NCBI GenBank assembly: GCA_050245975.1
Contig: JBFWWW010000186.1
Location: 1-7,978, forward strand
Direction: 5' to 3'
Length of the DNA: 7,978 nt
DNA from: JBFWWW01 sp050245975
GTDB taxonomy: Bacteria; Pseudomonadota; Alphaproteobacteria; Rhizobiales; Hyphomicrobiaceae
The notes under the pieces are model-generated. The model ran no database searches. It worked only from the letters and a program-made list of their open reading frames with translations, and had not been told where the DNA came from. Shown piece after piece: positions 1 through 6,348 of the stretch (position 1 is its first letter; each line of letters begins with the position of its first letter). The position numbers were made by a program, and so were the translations under genes.

Positions 1-868
1 ACACGCCGTTGGCCTCGACCGGCGCGATGAGCCGCAGTCCCGGCAGTCCTTGGATCTTGGCCGCCAGCCGATGCGCCATCGCGTTGGCATGGCGCGCATT
101 GGCCAGCCAGACGCCGTTGCGCAGCAGTCCGAGCCAGGCCGCCGCCACTAGCCGCATCTTGGAATTGAGCTGGCCCGCCTGCTTGACGCGCCACTCGAAT
201 TCCTCCGCCAGCAGCGGATCGAATATGACGACCGCCTCGCCGACACCCAGGCCGTTCTTGACGCCGCCAAAGCTCAGCACGTCGACGCCGGCCCGCCACG
301 TCACATCAGCGGGGTTGCAGCCGAGGGATGCCGCCGCGTTGGCGAGCCGCGCGCCGTCCATGTGCACGCGCAGCCCGTACTTGCGCGCACTCGCGGTCAG
401 GGCCTTCACCTCGCTGACGGTGTAGGCCGTACCCAGCTCCGTCGATTGCGTCAGCGAGATCGCCCGCGGCTTGACGTGGTGGAAGCCCCGCCCTCCGGTG
501 CAGAGCCGCTCGATATCATCCGTCGTGATCTTGGCATTCGGCCCATCGACGCCGAGCAGCGTCGCGCCGCCCGAGAAGAACCCCGGCGCACCGGCCTCAT
601 CGGTCTCGATATGCGACAGCTCATGCGCGATGACCGCATGATACGGCCGGCAGATCTGCGCCAGCGCGAGCGCATTCGAGGCGGTGCCGTTGAAGACGAA
701 AAAAACCGCGCAATCCGCTTCGAACAGCTTACGGATTTCGGCACACGCATCGTCGGTCCATTTGTCCCCGCCGTAACCAGGCGCGTGGCCTGCGGAGTTG
801 GCCTCGATCATGGCGGCCAGCGCCTGCGGACACATGCCGGCGTTGTTGTCGGAGGCGAAATGGTACAT
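1..868 (-). CDS. ltaE: Low-specificity L-threonine aldolase (5' part, truncated by window edge)
   Basis: This PLP-dependent fold-type I enzyme cleaves L-threonine or L-allo-threonine to glycine and acetaldehyde in the cytoplasm. The frame is open from ATG at 868 to the left edge, giving 289 codons. Family members are roughly 340-350 residues, so about 55 C-terminal residues lie outside. The translation begins MYHFASDNNAGMCPQAL, a typical threonine aldolase N-terminus. It contains HMDGAR, whose Asp171 should pair with the PLP pyridine nitrogen, and SFGGVKNG, whose Lys204 should form the Schiff base. Both motifs and their spacing are intact, with no frameshift visible. The chosen ATG lies just before the conserved SDNNAG segment, and a modest GGGA lies upstream. 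The gene starts 105 bases after lbpA ends, far looser than the spacing inside the sHdr run, so it is probably a separate unit or a weak read-through partner. Family assignment is secure; serine hydroxymethyltransferase is excluded by size and motifs. Confidence 0.92.
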   Translation of the reverse strand, partial: MYHFASDNNAGMCPQALAAMIEANSAGHAPGYGGDKWTDDACAEIRKLFEADCAVFFVFNGTASNALALAQICRPYHAVIAHELSHIETDEAGAPGFFSGGATLLGVDGPNAKITTDDIERLCTGGRGFHHVKPRAISLTQSTELGTAYTVSEVKALTASARKYGLRVHMDGARLANAAASLGCNPADVTWRAGVDVLSFGGVKNGLGVGEAVVIFDPLLAEEFEWRVKQAGQLNSKMRLVAAAWLGLLRNGVWLANARHANAMAHRLAAKIQGLPGLRLIAPVEANGV

Positions 869-896
869 GGCGCTGTCCCGTCTTTCAGATCGGCGC

Positions 897-925
897 AGCA
901 TAGGGCGTTGTGCGCCGCCGGTCAG
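897..925 (-). promoter_or_regulatory. Candidate sigma70-type promoter for the threonine aldolase gene
   Basis: On the minus strand CTGACC (925-920) is followed after 17 bases by TATGCT (902-897). Each hexamer matches 4 of 6 positions of the -35 and -10 consensus, and the spacing is ideal. Transcription would begin near 890, giving a leader of about 20 bases before the ATG at 868. In a GC-rich genome such matches arise by chance fairly often, so this is only a candidate. It does fit the loose spacing after lbpA. Confidence 0.3.
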
Positions 926-973
926 CACCGCGTGCATGGCGCATCGTCGCATTGACGGAGCGACGCCGGCTCC

Positions 974-1414
974 TCAGGCGCAGCCGGCAAATCCGTCCGC
1001 CGCCATCTTGGCCTCGTAGGAGGCAGTCACCTGCGGCCCCGGGGTCAGCGTCGGCTTGACGGCCGCCCAGTCGGCGGGCTCCAGGATGATGAACCAGCCC
1101 TTGTCGTAGGGGTCCTGGTTGGCAAGCTGGGGATTGGCGACGAGATCATCGTTGATGGCGACGACCTTGCCGGCCGCCGCCGATTTGGCCGGCCCGACCC
1201 ACTTGCCGCTCTCGACCGTCGCGCAACTCTTTCCGGCATCGACACTCCGGCCGACACGCTTGGGCGTGAACGCGACGAGCTGACCCGCCATGGCCGTCGC
1301 CACCGTGGTCATGCCGAGCCGCACGGTGCCGTCGCCGATCTCCCGGAACCAGATGTGGTTGTCGACGTCATAGAGGAGATCGTCGGGAAGATTGCACCCT
1401 TTTACGACCGGCAT
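974..1414 (-). CDS. lbpA: Lipoate-binding protein LbpA (GcvH-like) of the sHdr pathway
   Basis: This is a 146-residue GcvH-fold protein that carries a covalently bound lipoyl group. In sHdr sulfur oxidisers the LbpA lineage is the dedicated cofactor protein for the Hdr-like complex rather than part of glycine cleavage. The lipoyl motif is VESGKWVGPAK, with Lys71 as the predicted modified residue at the hairpin turn of the lipoyl domain. Canonical GcvH has ESVKAA there, and the GKWVGP variant is what I associate with LbpA. The N-terminus MPVVKGCNLPDDLLYD is also LbpA-like. Cys7, Cys64 and a penultimate Cys145 are present, of unknown significance. An in-frame start at 1516 would add 34 Arg-rich residues that overlap the upstream gene. 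I chose 1414 because it has a strong GGAGGA Shine-Dalgarno and begins with the conserved N-terminus. It lies 19 bases after the preceding gene. No gcvT or gcvP is nearby, which supports the sHdr role. Confidence 0.9.
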   Translation of the reverse strand: MPVVKGCNLPDDLLYDVDNHIWFREIGDGTVRLGMTTVATAMAGQLVAFTPKRVGRSVDAGKSCATVESGKWVGPAKSAAAGKVVAINDDLVANPQLANQDPYDKGWFIILEPADWAAVKPTLTPGPQVTASYEAKMAADGFAGCA

Positions 1415-1418
1415 TGCG

Positions 1419-1424
1419 TCCTCC
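1419..1424 (-). promoter_or_regulatory. Strong ribosome binding site of lbpA
   Basis: GGAGGA on the minus strand ends 4 bases before the ATG at 1414. It is the best Shine-Dalgarno match noticed in the window. It decides the lbpA start against the longer in-frame option at 1516, and suggests lbpA may be translated more strongly than the complex subunits upstream, as expected for a carrier protein. Confidence 0.7.
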
Positions 1425-1433
1425 AGCTTCCCT

Positions 1434-1889
1434 TCATTCGACCGTCTCGGTGGAGCGCAGCGGCCGCGAGGAACAGCAGAATTCCCCCAGACCCGCCTCC
1501 TGCATCTTGCCGGCAACGAACAGGCAAAGATGCTTGGCCAGCATGGCCGCGAGGCGGCTGCGCTTTCCCGTCTCCGGATGCTCCGGCTCTAGCTGCACCA
1601 GGTTGTGGTGATACGCAAGCTCGCGGCACGTCTCGCGACAGGCGTTGAACGACGGATCGCCGCGCGCGCCCTGACGATGGAGCGCCAGCAGGCGAAAGCC
1701 CTCGCGGGTCTGGTCGGTAGGCACCTCCCCGCGCGCAACGATCCAGTGTTCCAGCACCTGTTCGGCCAGCGCGACGAGCTCGGGAACGGCGTCCGCTCCG
1801 GGCGAGGCTTCGAGCCTGCAAATGCGCTCCTCGATCGCAGTCAGATCGAGGCGTGGCCTGTCATGCAGCGAACCGGCGTCCTCCCACAT
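1434..1889 (-). CDS. Uncharacterised Cys/His-containing protein between hdrB2 and lbpA
   Basis: This is a 151-residue soluble protein that I do not recognise. It has no signal peptide or membrane segment and looks mostly helical. Its most striking segment is NACRETCRELAYHHN, in which Cys84 and Cys88 are followed by His94 and His95. Cys24, Cys122 and the adjacent pair Cys138-Cys139 are further thiol candidates. A CX3C-X5-HH arrangement could bind a metal or an Fe-S cluster, or the thiols could carry sulfur, but the sequence does not decide this. The ATG at 1889 is separated from the hdrB2 stop by one base, so translation is almost surely coupled. lbpA follows after 19 bases. Its place between the last Hdr subunit and the lipoyl carrier suggests a part in the same pathway, which is inference from position only. 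The reading frame itself is well supported because it exactly fills the interval between its neighbours. Confidence 0.75.
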   Translation of the reverse strand: MWEDAGSLHDRPRLDLTAIEERICRLEASPGADAVPELVALAEQVLEHWIVARGEVPTDQTREGFRLLALHRQGARGDPSFNACRETCRELAYHHNLVQLEPEHPETGKRSRLAAMLAKHLCLFVAGKMQEAGLGEFCCSSRPLRSTETVE

Positions 1890-1890
1890 C

Positions 1891-2835
1891 CTAGGCCAGC
1901 CCCTTCTCGACGATGAGGCCCATGCCGTCGGAGATGTTTTCCTGCACGCCGAGGGCGCGCGGCCCGATCCCGAGCGCCAGTCCGAGAAGCTGGGTGAAAT
2001 AGAGCATCCTGACCTTGGTCTTGATGCCGAATTTCTTCTCGGCGCGCACCTGGTGCATTTCGAGGCCGGTATGGCAGGTCGGGCATTCGGTGGCGATCAC
2101 ATCCGCGCCCGAGGCCTCGGCCGCCTGCAGGATGTTGAGCACCAGCTTGGTGGAGGTGTCGCTGTCCGACAGCGTGTGCGCGCCGCCGCAACAGGCGGTC
2201 TTGAGCGGAAACTCGACGTTCTCGGCACCGGCCGCGGCCAGCAGATCGTCCATGAAGTGCGGCTTGGACGTGCTCTCGGAGCCCGGCCCCTTGTCCTTCT
2301 CGGGAAAGATATGGCGCGGGCGCACATACATGCAGCCGTAGTAGTTCGCGACCTTCAGCCCGGCGAGGCGCCCCTGCGTGCGTTCGCGCAGACCCTCCTC
2401 GCCGATGGCTTCCTTCAGCCAGTCGAGCGCGTGAATGGTCTGCGCCTGCCCGACCTCGAACGTCTCGTGCCCCGCCTTCTTCGACAGGCGGTCGACCACC
2501 GCACGCGTGTCGTCCTCGTGCGCCAGTTCGTGCTCGGCCTTCTTCAAGTTGTGGTAGCACCCGTTGCAGGGCGCCATCACGACGTCGTGCTTCATCTCGT
2601 TGGCGGCAATGGAAAGGACCCGGCTCGACAGGTACGTCTGCACCTTGGGGTCGATGTTCTTGACTTCCATCGCCCCGCAGCAGTTCCAGTTCTTCACCTC
2701 GTCAAGCTCGAGACCGAGGTTCTTTGCCAGCGCCTTGGTCGAGCGGTTGTAGGCGTGGCCGGTCCCTTCCAGCGCGCAGCCCGGATAGTAGGCGACGCGT
2801 TTGTATTTCCTGGCCTTGTCCGTCACATCGACCAT
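1891..2835 (-). CDS. hdrB2: sHdr subunit B with two classical CCG domains (HdrB2 by position)
   Basis: This 314-residue protein is a heterodisulfide-reductase B-type subunit of usual length for HdrB. In methanogen HdrB, paired CCG domains bind two non-cubane [4Fe-4S] clusters that split a disulfide; in sHdr the subunit is thought to act on a sulfur or lipoyl substrate. Both motifs are complete: Cys20, Cys52-Cys53, Cys90 and Cys93 (C-X31-CC-X36-CXXC), then Cys168, Cys215-Cys216, Cys251 and Cys254. Signature strings such as YYPGCALEGTG, NCCGAME and ACCGGAHTLSD are visible. I chose ATG 2835 over an in-frame start at 3048, because the extra 71 residues are the DUF3303-like gene read out of frame and GGAG lies about 8 bases upstream of 2835. 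It begins 4 bases after that gene. In standard sHdr clusters hdrC2 and hdrB2 are neighbours, so this is called B2, but numbering needs a phylogeny. Confidence 0.93.
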   Translation of the reverse strand: MVDVTDKARKYKRVAYYPGCALEGTGHAYNRSTKALAKNLGLELDEVKNWNCCGAMEVKNIDPKVQTYLSSRVLSIAANEMKHDVVMAPCNGCYHNLKKAEHELAHEDDTRAVVDRLSKKAGHETFEVGQAQTIHALDWLKEAIGEEGLRERTQGRLAGLKVANYYGCMYVRPRHIFPEKDKGPGSESTSKPHFMDDLLAAAGAENVEFPLKTACCGGAHTLSDSDTSTKLVLNILQAAEASGADVIATECPTCHTGLEMHQVRAEKKFGIKTKVRMLYFTQLLGLALGIGPRALGVQENISDGMGLIVEKGLA

Positions 2836-2839
2836 GGCT

Positions 2840-3124
2840 TCACTCCGATACGCCGAGCTTGCTTTCGACAAGCGCGCGCGTTTCCTTTGCCGGGACCACG
2901 GGCACGATCTCGAACGATGCGAGGTCGCCCCAATGCAATATCCATTCCTGCAGCAACCGCGGGTCGTCGCACTGCATGAGCTGGAAACACCGGTCGAAAT
3001 TCGGCTCGATCCAGCTGTCGACGTAGGCGAGGCCCTCCGGCAGTCCACGTCCCTTGTCGCGCAGATGCCGATAGATCGGCTTGGGATCGCGGTTCTTGAA
3101 GCGCTCTATGATCATGAACATCAT
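2840..3124 (-). CDS. Small DUF3303-like protein inserted between hdrC2 and hdrB2
   Basis: This is a 94-residue cytoplasmic protein beginning MMFMIIERFKNRDPKPIYRH. The pattern of an N-terminal beta strand, a central W..PNFDRCFQLMQCDD, then W.LHWGDLASFEIVPV resembles the DUF3303 family, small ferredoxin-like alpha/beta proteins of unknown function. It has two cysteines, in the RCFQLMQC segment, and no cluster motif. The start is uncertain: a GTG at 3133 overlaps the hdrC2 stop, while ATGs at 3124 and 3121 lie just after it. I chose 3124 because GGAG lies 8 bases upstream and family members begin close to this strand. hdrB2 follows after 4 bases. Its position inside the hdrC-hdrB pair argues for a structural, chaperone or substrate-handling role with that pair, but nothing in the sequence identifies a reaction. 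The DUF3303 match is from memory of the pattern. Confidence 0.78.
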   Translation of the reverse strand: MMFMIIERFKNRDPKPIYRHLRDKGRGLPEGLAYVDSWIEPNFDRCFQLMQCDDPRLLQEWILHWGDLASFEIVPVVPAKETRALVESKLGVSE

Positions 3125-3129
3125 CGCCG

Positions 3130-3906
3130 TCACTCCGCCGCCTGACGGACCGGCGTCCGCTGCGCCTCTGGCGGATCGTTGCCGCTGATCGCGCGCCTGC
3201 GCTCGTCCTCCACCTCGTGGATGTAATCCTCCAGCGCGCGGCGCGCCTTGCCCCATTCCCGCGTGCGCGGCTTGAAGACCTGCGCCAGCGCCATCTTCAG
3301 CCCCCACATCACCGGCAGCTTCTTGGCGACACGCCAGCCGATCTCGACCAGCCAGTCCTGCAGCAGCGGCTGCCCCGTGCGCTTGAAGAACCCGTGCAGC
3401 ACGGCGGTATCCTCGATGCGTCCGCGCGCCAGGATCTGCTCGGTGAACTCCTCGTCGAACTGCATCGAGGGCGACTTGGGCGTATGGCCCTTGAGCTCGA
3501 GCCAATGCGCCGTCGCCTTCATCACCCCTTCCGGCACGACGTCGCGCGGGCACACGTGCGTGCACTTGTGGCACGACACGCACTGCCAGATGATGTCCTT
3601 GTCGCGGAGAAGCTCGCTCTCCATGCCCATGCGGATCAGGTAGATCCAGTAGCGCGGATTGAAGCGCGGCTCGATCGCGTTCACCGTACAGGAGTTGGTG
3701 CACGAGCCGCACTGCCAGCAACGGTGGATGTGCTCGCCACCCGGCAGCGCGGCAATTTCCTCCTCCAACCGCTCGTTGTAGTCCGTCACGACGCGGGATT
3801 CGATGAAGGTGGACCAGTGACCGGAGAGGTTCACCCCGTCGATGACGAGATCATCGTGCACCTTGAGGTTCTCGGGACGGATCAGCGATTTCTCGTGGAT
3901 CGGCAT
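3130..3906 (-). CDS. hdrC2: sHdr iron-sulfur subunit C (HdrC2 by position)
   Basis: This 258-residue protein is an HdrC-type ferredoxin-like subunit that passes electrons between the flavoprotein HdrA and the catalytic HdrB. Two complete CXXCXXCXXXCP/T motifs are visible: Cys63, Cys66, Cys69 and Cys73 in HRCWQCGSCTNSC, and Cys109, Cys112, Cys115 and Cys119 in WQCVSCHKCTHVCP. Each should bind one cubane [4Fe-4S] cluster. The RFNPRYWIYLIRMG segment between them is the characteristic HdrC linker. An N-terminal stretch of about 60 residues and a C-terminal helical arm after residue 125 make it longer than methanogen HdrC, as in other sHdr C subunits. The ATG at 3906 shares one base with the upstream stop (TGATG), so it is translationally coupled to 'hyp'. 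It directly follows hdrA-hyp, the place of C2 in the standard order. No membrane segment is present. Confidence 0.93.
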   Translation of the reverse strand: MPIHEKSLIRPENLKVHDDLVIDGVNLSGHWSTFIESRVVTDYNERLEEEIAALPGGEHIHRCWQCGSCTNSCTVNAIEPRFNPRYWIYLIRMGMESELLRDKDIIWQCVSCHKCTHVCPRDVVPEGVMKATAHWLELKGHTPKSPSMQFDEEFTEQILARGRIEDTAVLHGFFKRTGQPLLQDWLVEIGWRVAKKLPVMWGLKMALAQVFKPRTREWGKARRALEDYIHEVEDERRRAISGNDPPEAQRTPVRQAAE

Positions 3907-4751
3907 CAGCCCGTCCCCTCTACGGCAGCAGCCAGGTCAAGACCGGGTCTTCCCCGCCCGCGACGCCCATCGAGGCCCAGGATGCGCCGCGTGTGCTCGG
4001 TTGGGTTGTGTTCGCTGCCGAACTCGGTCTTGAGGTACGACCCGCCCTGCTCGTTGATATAGCCGGCATAGACCTGCGCCTTCAGCAGATCGACATACCA
4101 GGGCATGTCCCGGAACAGGCCCTGATCCGACAAGAACTGGGACAGCTCCTCGCGCAGGACCAGAAATGTCTCGTAACCGTCCGGCACATCGATGATGCGG
4201 CCGTCGACATCCTCGCCGTGCCATATCTCGCGCAGGACGCCAGTATTCGTCCGGTTGTCCCAAACCCACCGCGTGGCGAGCGGGTAGATTTCCGGCAGCA
4301 TGTTGTGGAGGATTTCAGCGGCGAGGTCGCGGACGAAGCGGTTGGCTTTGTCCGCCTCTCCCCTGCGCACCGCCAGTCGCGCCGAGAACGCCGCCACACG
4401 CGCGTCCGCCGTGCCCGACACGCCGGCATCGTGCAGAAGGCCGGCGATCGCATCCCGCACAACCGGCCACCCGGTCTCGTCGATGAGCGCCGGCGCGCGA
4501 CGGCGCACGGTAGCCATCAGCGTGCACAGCTCCTCGAAATCGGTGCGCTGGAGGCTGGCCACCCTGCCCTCGCCGAGCCGCTCCTGGAACGCCAGCGATT
4601 TGAGGCGCGCAGCGGTCGCCATGCGCTCGATGCCGCCGAGCGCCTCCGCGCCATGGATCAGCTGCTCCAGCGCCAGCCGCAGCTTCGGCCCCGACAGGTC
4701 GAGCACGGGCCGCGCGGGTCCCGATGTCTGAACGCTCGGCGCCTGCGCCAT
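3906..4751 (-). CDS. Conserved sHdr-cluster 'hyp' protein
   Basis: This 281-residue soluble protein occupies the position of the gene called 'hyp' in sHdr clusters, directly between hdrA and hdrC2. Its function is unknown even in studied organisms. It has no Fe-S, nucleotide or flavin motif and just one cysteine (Cys76), so it is unlikely to be a redox subunit. The most conserved-looking parts are an aromatic-rich block near residues 161-179 (RWVWDNRTNTGVLREIWHG) and a second block near 215-247 containing MPWYVDLLKAQVYAGYI and GGSYLKTEFGSEHNP. The N-terminal 20 residues look unstructured and the C-terminus is Arg/Gly-rich (GRRGRGRPG). It starts 4 bases after hdrA and ends in a one-base overlap with hdrC2. 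The position and coupling suggest an assembly or structural role with the complex, which is inference. The identification is by position, as I could not align it to the Hyphomicrobium protein. Confidence 0.8.
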   Translation of the reverse strand: MAQAPSVQTSGPARPVLDLSGPKLRLALEQLIHGAEALGGIERMATAARLKSLAFQERLGEGRVASLQRTDFEELCTLMATVRRRAPALIDETGWPVVRDAIAGLLHDAGVSGTADARVAAFSARLAVRRGEADKANRFVRDLAAEILHNMLPEIYPLATRWVWDNRTNTGVLREIWHGEDVDGRIIDVPDGYETFLVLREELSQFLSDQGLFRDMPWYVDLLKAQVYAGYINEQGGSYLKTEFGSEHNPTEHTRRILGLDGRRGRGRPGLDLAAAVEGTG

Positions 4752-4755
4752 CGGT

Positions 4756-5808
4756 CTACTCCGCAGCCGTTGCCACAGGTGCGCGCGCGGACGCCAGCGC
4801 GCTCAGCACTGCGGCATTGGCCTGGGCAATAGAGTCGTCGATCGTCTCGGGGCCGGTCGCAGCCCCGGCAACGAACACGCCGGGACGCGACGTCGCGCCC
4901 ATGACGCCATAGGTGTCCTTGCGCGCGATATAGCCTTGCGGATGCAGGTCGACGCCGAACACCGCCGACAGCGTCATGTTGTCGACGTTGGGGTCCATGC
5001 CGATGGCGTGCACGACGAGGTCGAAAGGAATGGTGATCGGCCGCTTCACCAGCGTGTCCTCGCCCTTGACGATGAGCTGCCTGCCGTCGCTCGTCACCTC
5101 GGCGATGCGCGCCTTGATGTACTTGACCTTGAACTCTTCCTGGCTGCGCCAGTAGTAGGACGTCTCGTAGAGGCCGTAGGTGCGGATATCCATGTAGTAG
5201 ATGTAGACGTGCGCATCGGGCAGCTCCTCGCGGATTTCCATGGCGAGGTTGGCCGAGACGGTGCAGCAGATCTTGGAGCACCATTCGCGGCCGATCTGCC
5301 GGTCGCGCGAGCCGACGCACAGCAGGATCGCGACACGCTTCGGCTTGCGGCCATCCGACGGACAGCGCACGCCCGCGCCGGAGGAGATCATCTGCTCCAC
5401 CTGCGTCGTCGTCACGACGTCGGGAAATGTCCCAAATCCCCACTCCGGCTTGTTCACCGAGTCGAAGTGCGTGAACCCGGTTGCGAGTACGACGGCACCC
5501 GCCTCGATCGCGGAGCCATCGGACAACGTTGCCACGAATGCTCCGGGCTCCCCGGCGAAGGTCTTGACCGTCACTCCCAGACGCTTGTCGACCAGGGGCT
5601 CGCGAACCACGCGCGCCACCATGCCGCCGATGGCGTCCTTGGCCCACAGGCCCGATGGAACGAGCTTGGCATAGCCGGACTGGATCGGCGCTCCGCCAAG
5701 CACGCCTGCCTTCTCGACCAGCACCGACGACTGGCCGATGCTCGCAAGCCCGTGAACGGCCGCAAGGCCGGCGGGCCCGCCGCCAACGACAAGCACAGGG
5801 CGCGTCAT
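4756..5808 (-). CDS. hdrA: sHdr flavoprotein subunit A
   Basis: This 350-residue protein is an HdrA-type FAD-binding subunit. It starts VLVVGGGPAGLAAVHGL, a dinucleotide-binding GXGXXG motif at residues 8-14. A second FAD segment, VVLATGF, lies at 107-112, and VFVAGAATGPETIDDSI near the end closes the flavin fold. A cysteine cluster, LLCVGSRDRQIGREWCSKICC (Cys164, Cys177, Cys181 and Cys182), is the expected site of one [4Fe-4S] cluster. Methanogen HdrA is about 650 residues with added ferredoxin domains. Those are absent here, as in the short sHdrA of sulfur oxidisers, so electron bifurcation of the methanogen type is not supported. ATG 5808 overlaps the preceding GNAT stop as ATGA. Flavoprotein disulfide reductases share the first motif, but the cysteine cluster and the neighbours settle the assignment. 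Confidence 0.94.
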   Translation of the reverse strand: MTRPVLVVGGGPAGLAAVHGLASIGQSSVLVEKAGVLGGAPIQSGYAKLVPSGLWAKDAIGGMVARVVREPLVDKRLGVTVKTFAGEPGAFVATLSDGSAIEAGAVVLATGFTHFDSVNKPEWGFGTFPDVVTTTQVEQMISSGAGVRCPSDGRKPKRVAILLCVGSRDRQIGREWCSKICCTVSANLAMEIREELPDAHVYIYYMDIRTYGLYETSYYWRSQEEFKVKYIKARIAEVTSDGRQLIVKGEDTLVKRPITIPFDLVVHAIGMDPNVDNMTLSAVFGVDLHPQGYIARKDTYGVMGATSRPGVFVAGAATGPETIDDSIAQANAAVLSALASARAPVATAAE

Positions 5809-6320
5809 CGGGCAGCCTCCGCGGCTGCGTGTTGCGTTGCCTCCAGCATCAGCTTCATGCCCTCATGCGTCGCCTCGAACCCGAGACCTTCATAGAACCG
5901 CCGTGCGTCCTGGCGCGACTTGTCGGTGGTGAGCTGGACGAGCCCGCAGCCGCGCGCCCGGCAGCGTTCGATTGCCCACTGGAACAGCGCGCGCCCGAGC
6001 CCCGATCCGCGCTCGCTCTTTGCGATGCGCACGCTCTCGATCTGCCCCCGCCACAGGCCGAGGCGGGAGAGACCCGGAATGAACGTGATCTGCAGACACC
6101 CGACGACGCGCCCACCACGCTCTGCAACCGCCAGGAGCTGGTTGTCGTCGCGCTCGATGGCGGCAAACGCCGATACGTAGGCGTCGTTGAGCGGCAGGGC
6201 GGCATCCTCGCGCTGCCGCCCGATCTCGTCGTCGACGAGCATGGCGATGATGGCCGGCAGGTCGCTCTCACGCGCGCGACGGAAGACGACAGTCTCGGAC
6301 GCAGACACCGGCTTGTTCAC
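5805..6320 (-). CDS. GNAT-family N-acetyltransferase embedded in the sHdr operon
   Basis: This 171-residue protein has the GNAT fold, which transfers an acyl group from acyl-CoA to an amine. Visible elements are the N-terminal VVFRRARESDLPAIIAML start, the beta4 strand IESVRIAKSERGSGLGRAL carrying the (R/Q)XXGXG/A pyrophosphate loop, and the C-terminal ARRFYEGLGFEATHEGMKL typical of the family. The acceptor cannot be predicted; N-terminal or lysine protein acetylation, amino acids and small amines are all possible. The start is GTG at 6320, with GGAG 6 bases upstream, 28 bases after the HdrB-like gene. The stop overlaps the hdrA start as ATGA, so the two are translationally coupled. A GNAT is not part of the core sHdr set I know, which makes its placement between B1 and A unusual. 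The end of the protein (HAAAEAAR) looks like an unstructured tail. Confidence 0.9.
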   Translation of the reverse strand: MNKPVSASETVVFRRARESDLPAIIAMLVDDEIGRQREDAALPLNDAYVSAFAAIERDDNQLLAVAERGGRVVGCLQITFIPGLSRLGLWRGQIESVRIAKSERGSGLGRALFQWAIERCRARGCGLVQLTTDKSRQDARRFYEGLGFEATHEGMKLMLEATQHAAAEAAR

Positions 6321-6348
6321 GTCGGGCTCCGAACCTCTGCCAACATCG

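Noticed and set aside
965..988. GCCGGC inverted repeat as an lbpA terminator
   Set aside because: The stem is only 6 bases and partly inside the lbpA coding end, with a 12-base loop and no T-tract on the minus strand.
974..1414. Housekeeping glycine cleavage H protein
   Set aside because: The lipoyl motif is the LbpA-like VESGKWVGP, and the gene ends an Hdr operon with no gcvT or gcvP in the window.
1415..1516. N-terminal extension of LbpA by 34 residues
   Set aside because: The extension is Arg/Pro-rich, overlaps the upstream gene, and ignores the strong GGAGGA before the ATG at 1414.
1822..2979. 385-residue plus-strand ORF
   Set aside because: It is antisense to hdrB2, whose two full CCG motifs prove the minus strand codes. 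The plus-strand translation shows no family features.
3217..4062. 281-residue plus-strand ORF
   Set aside because: It is antisense to hdrC2 and hyp, and has low-complexity Arg/His/Leu content typical of shadow frames.
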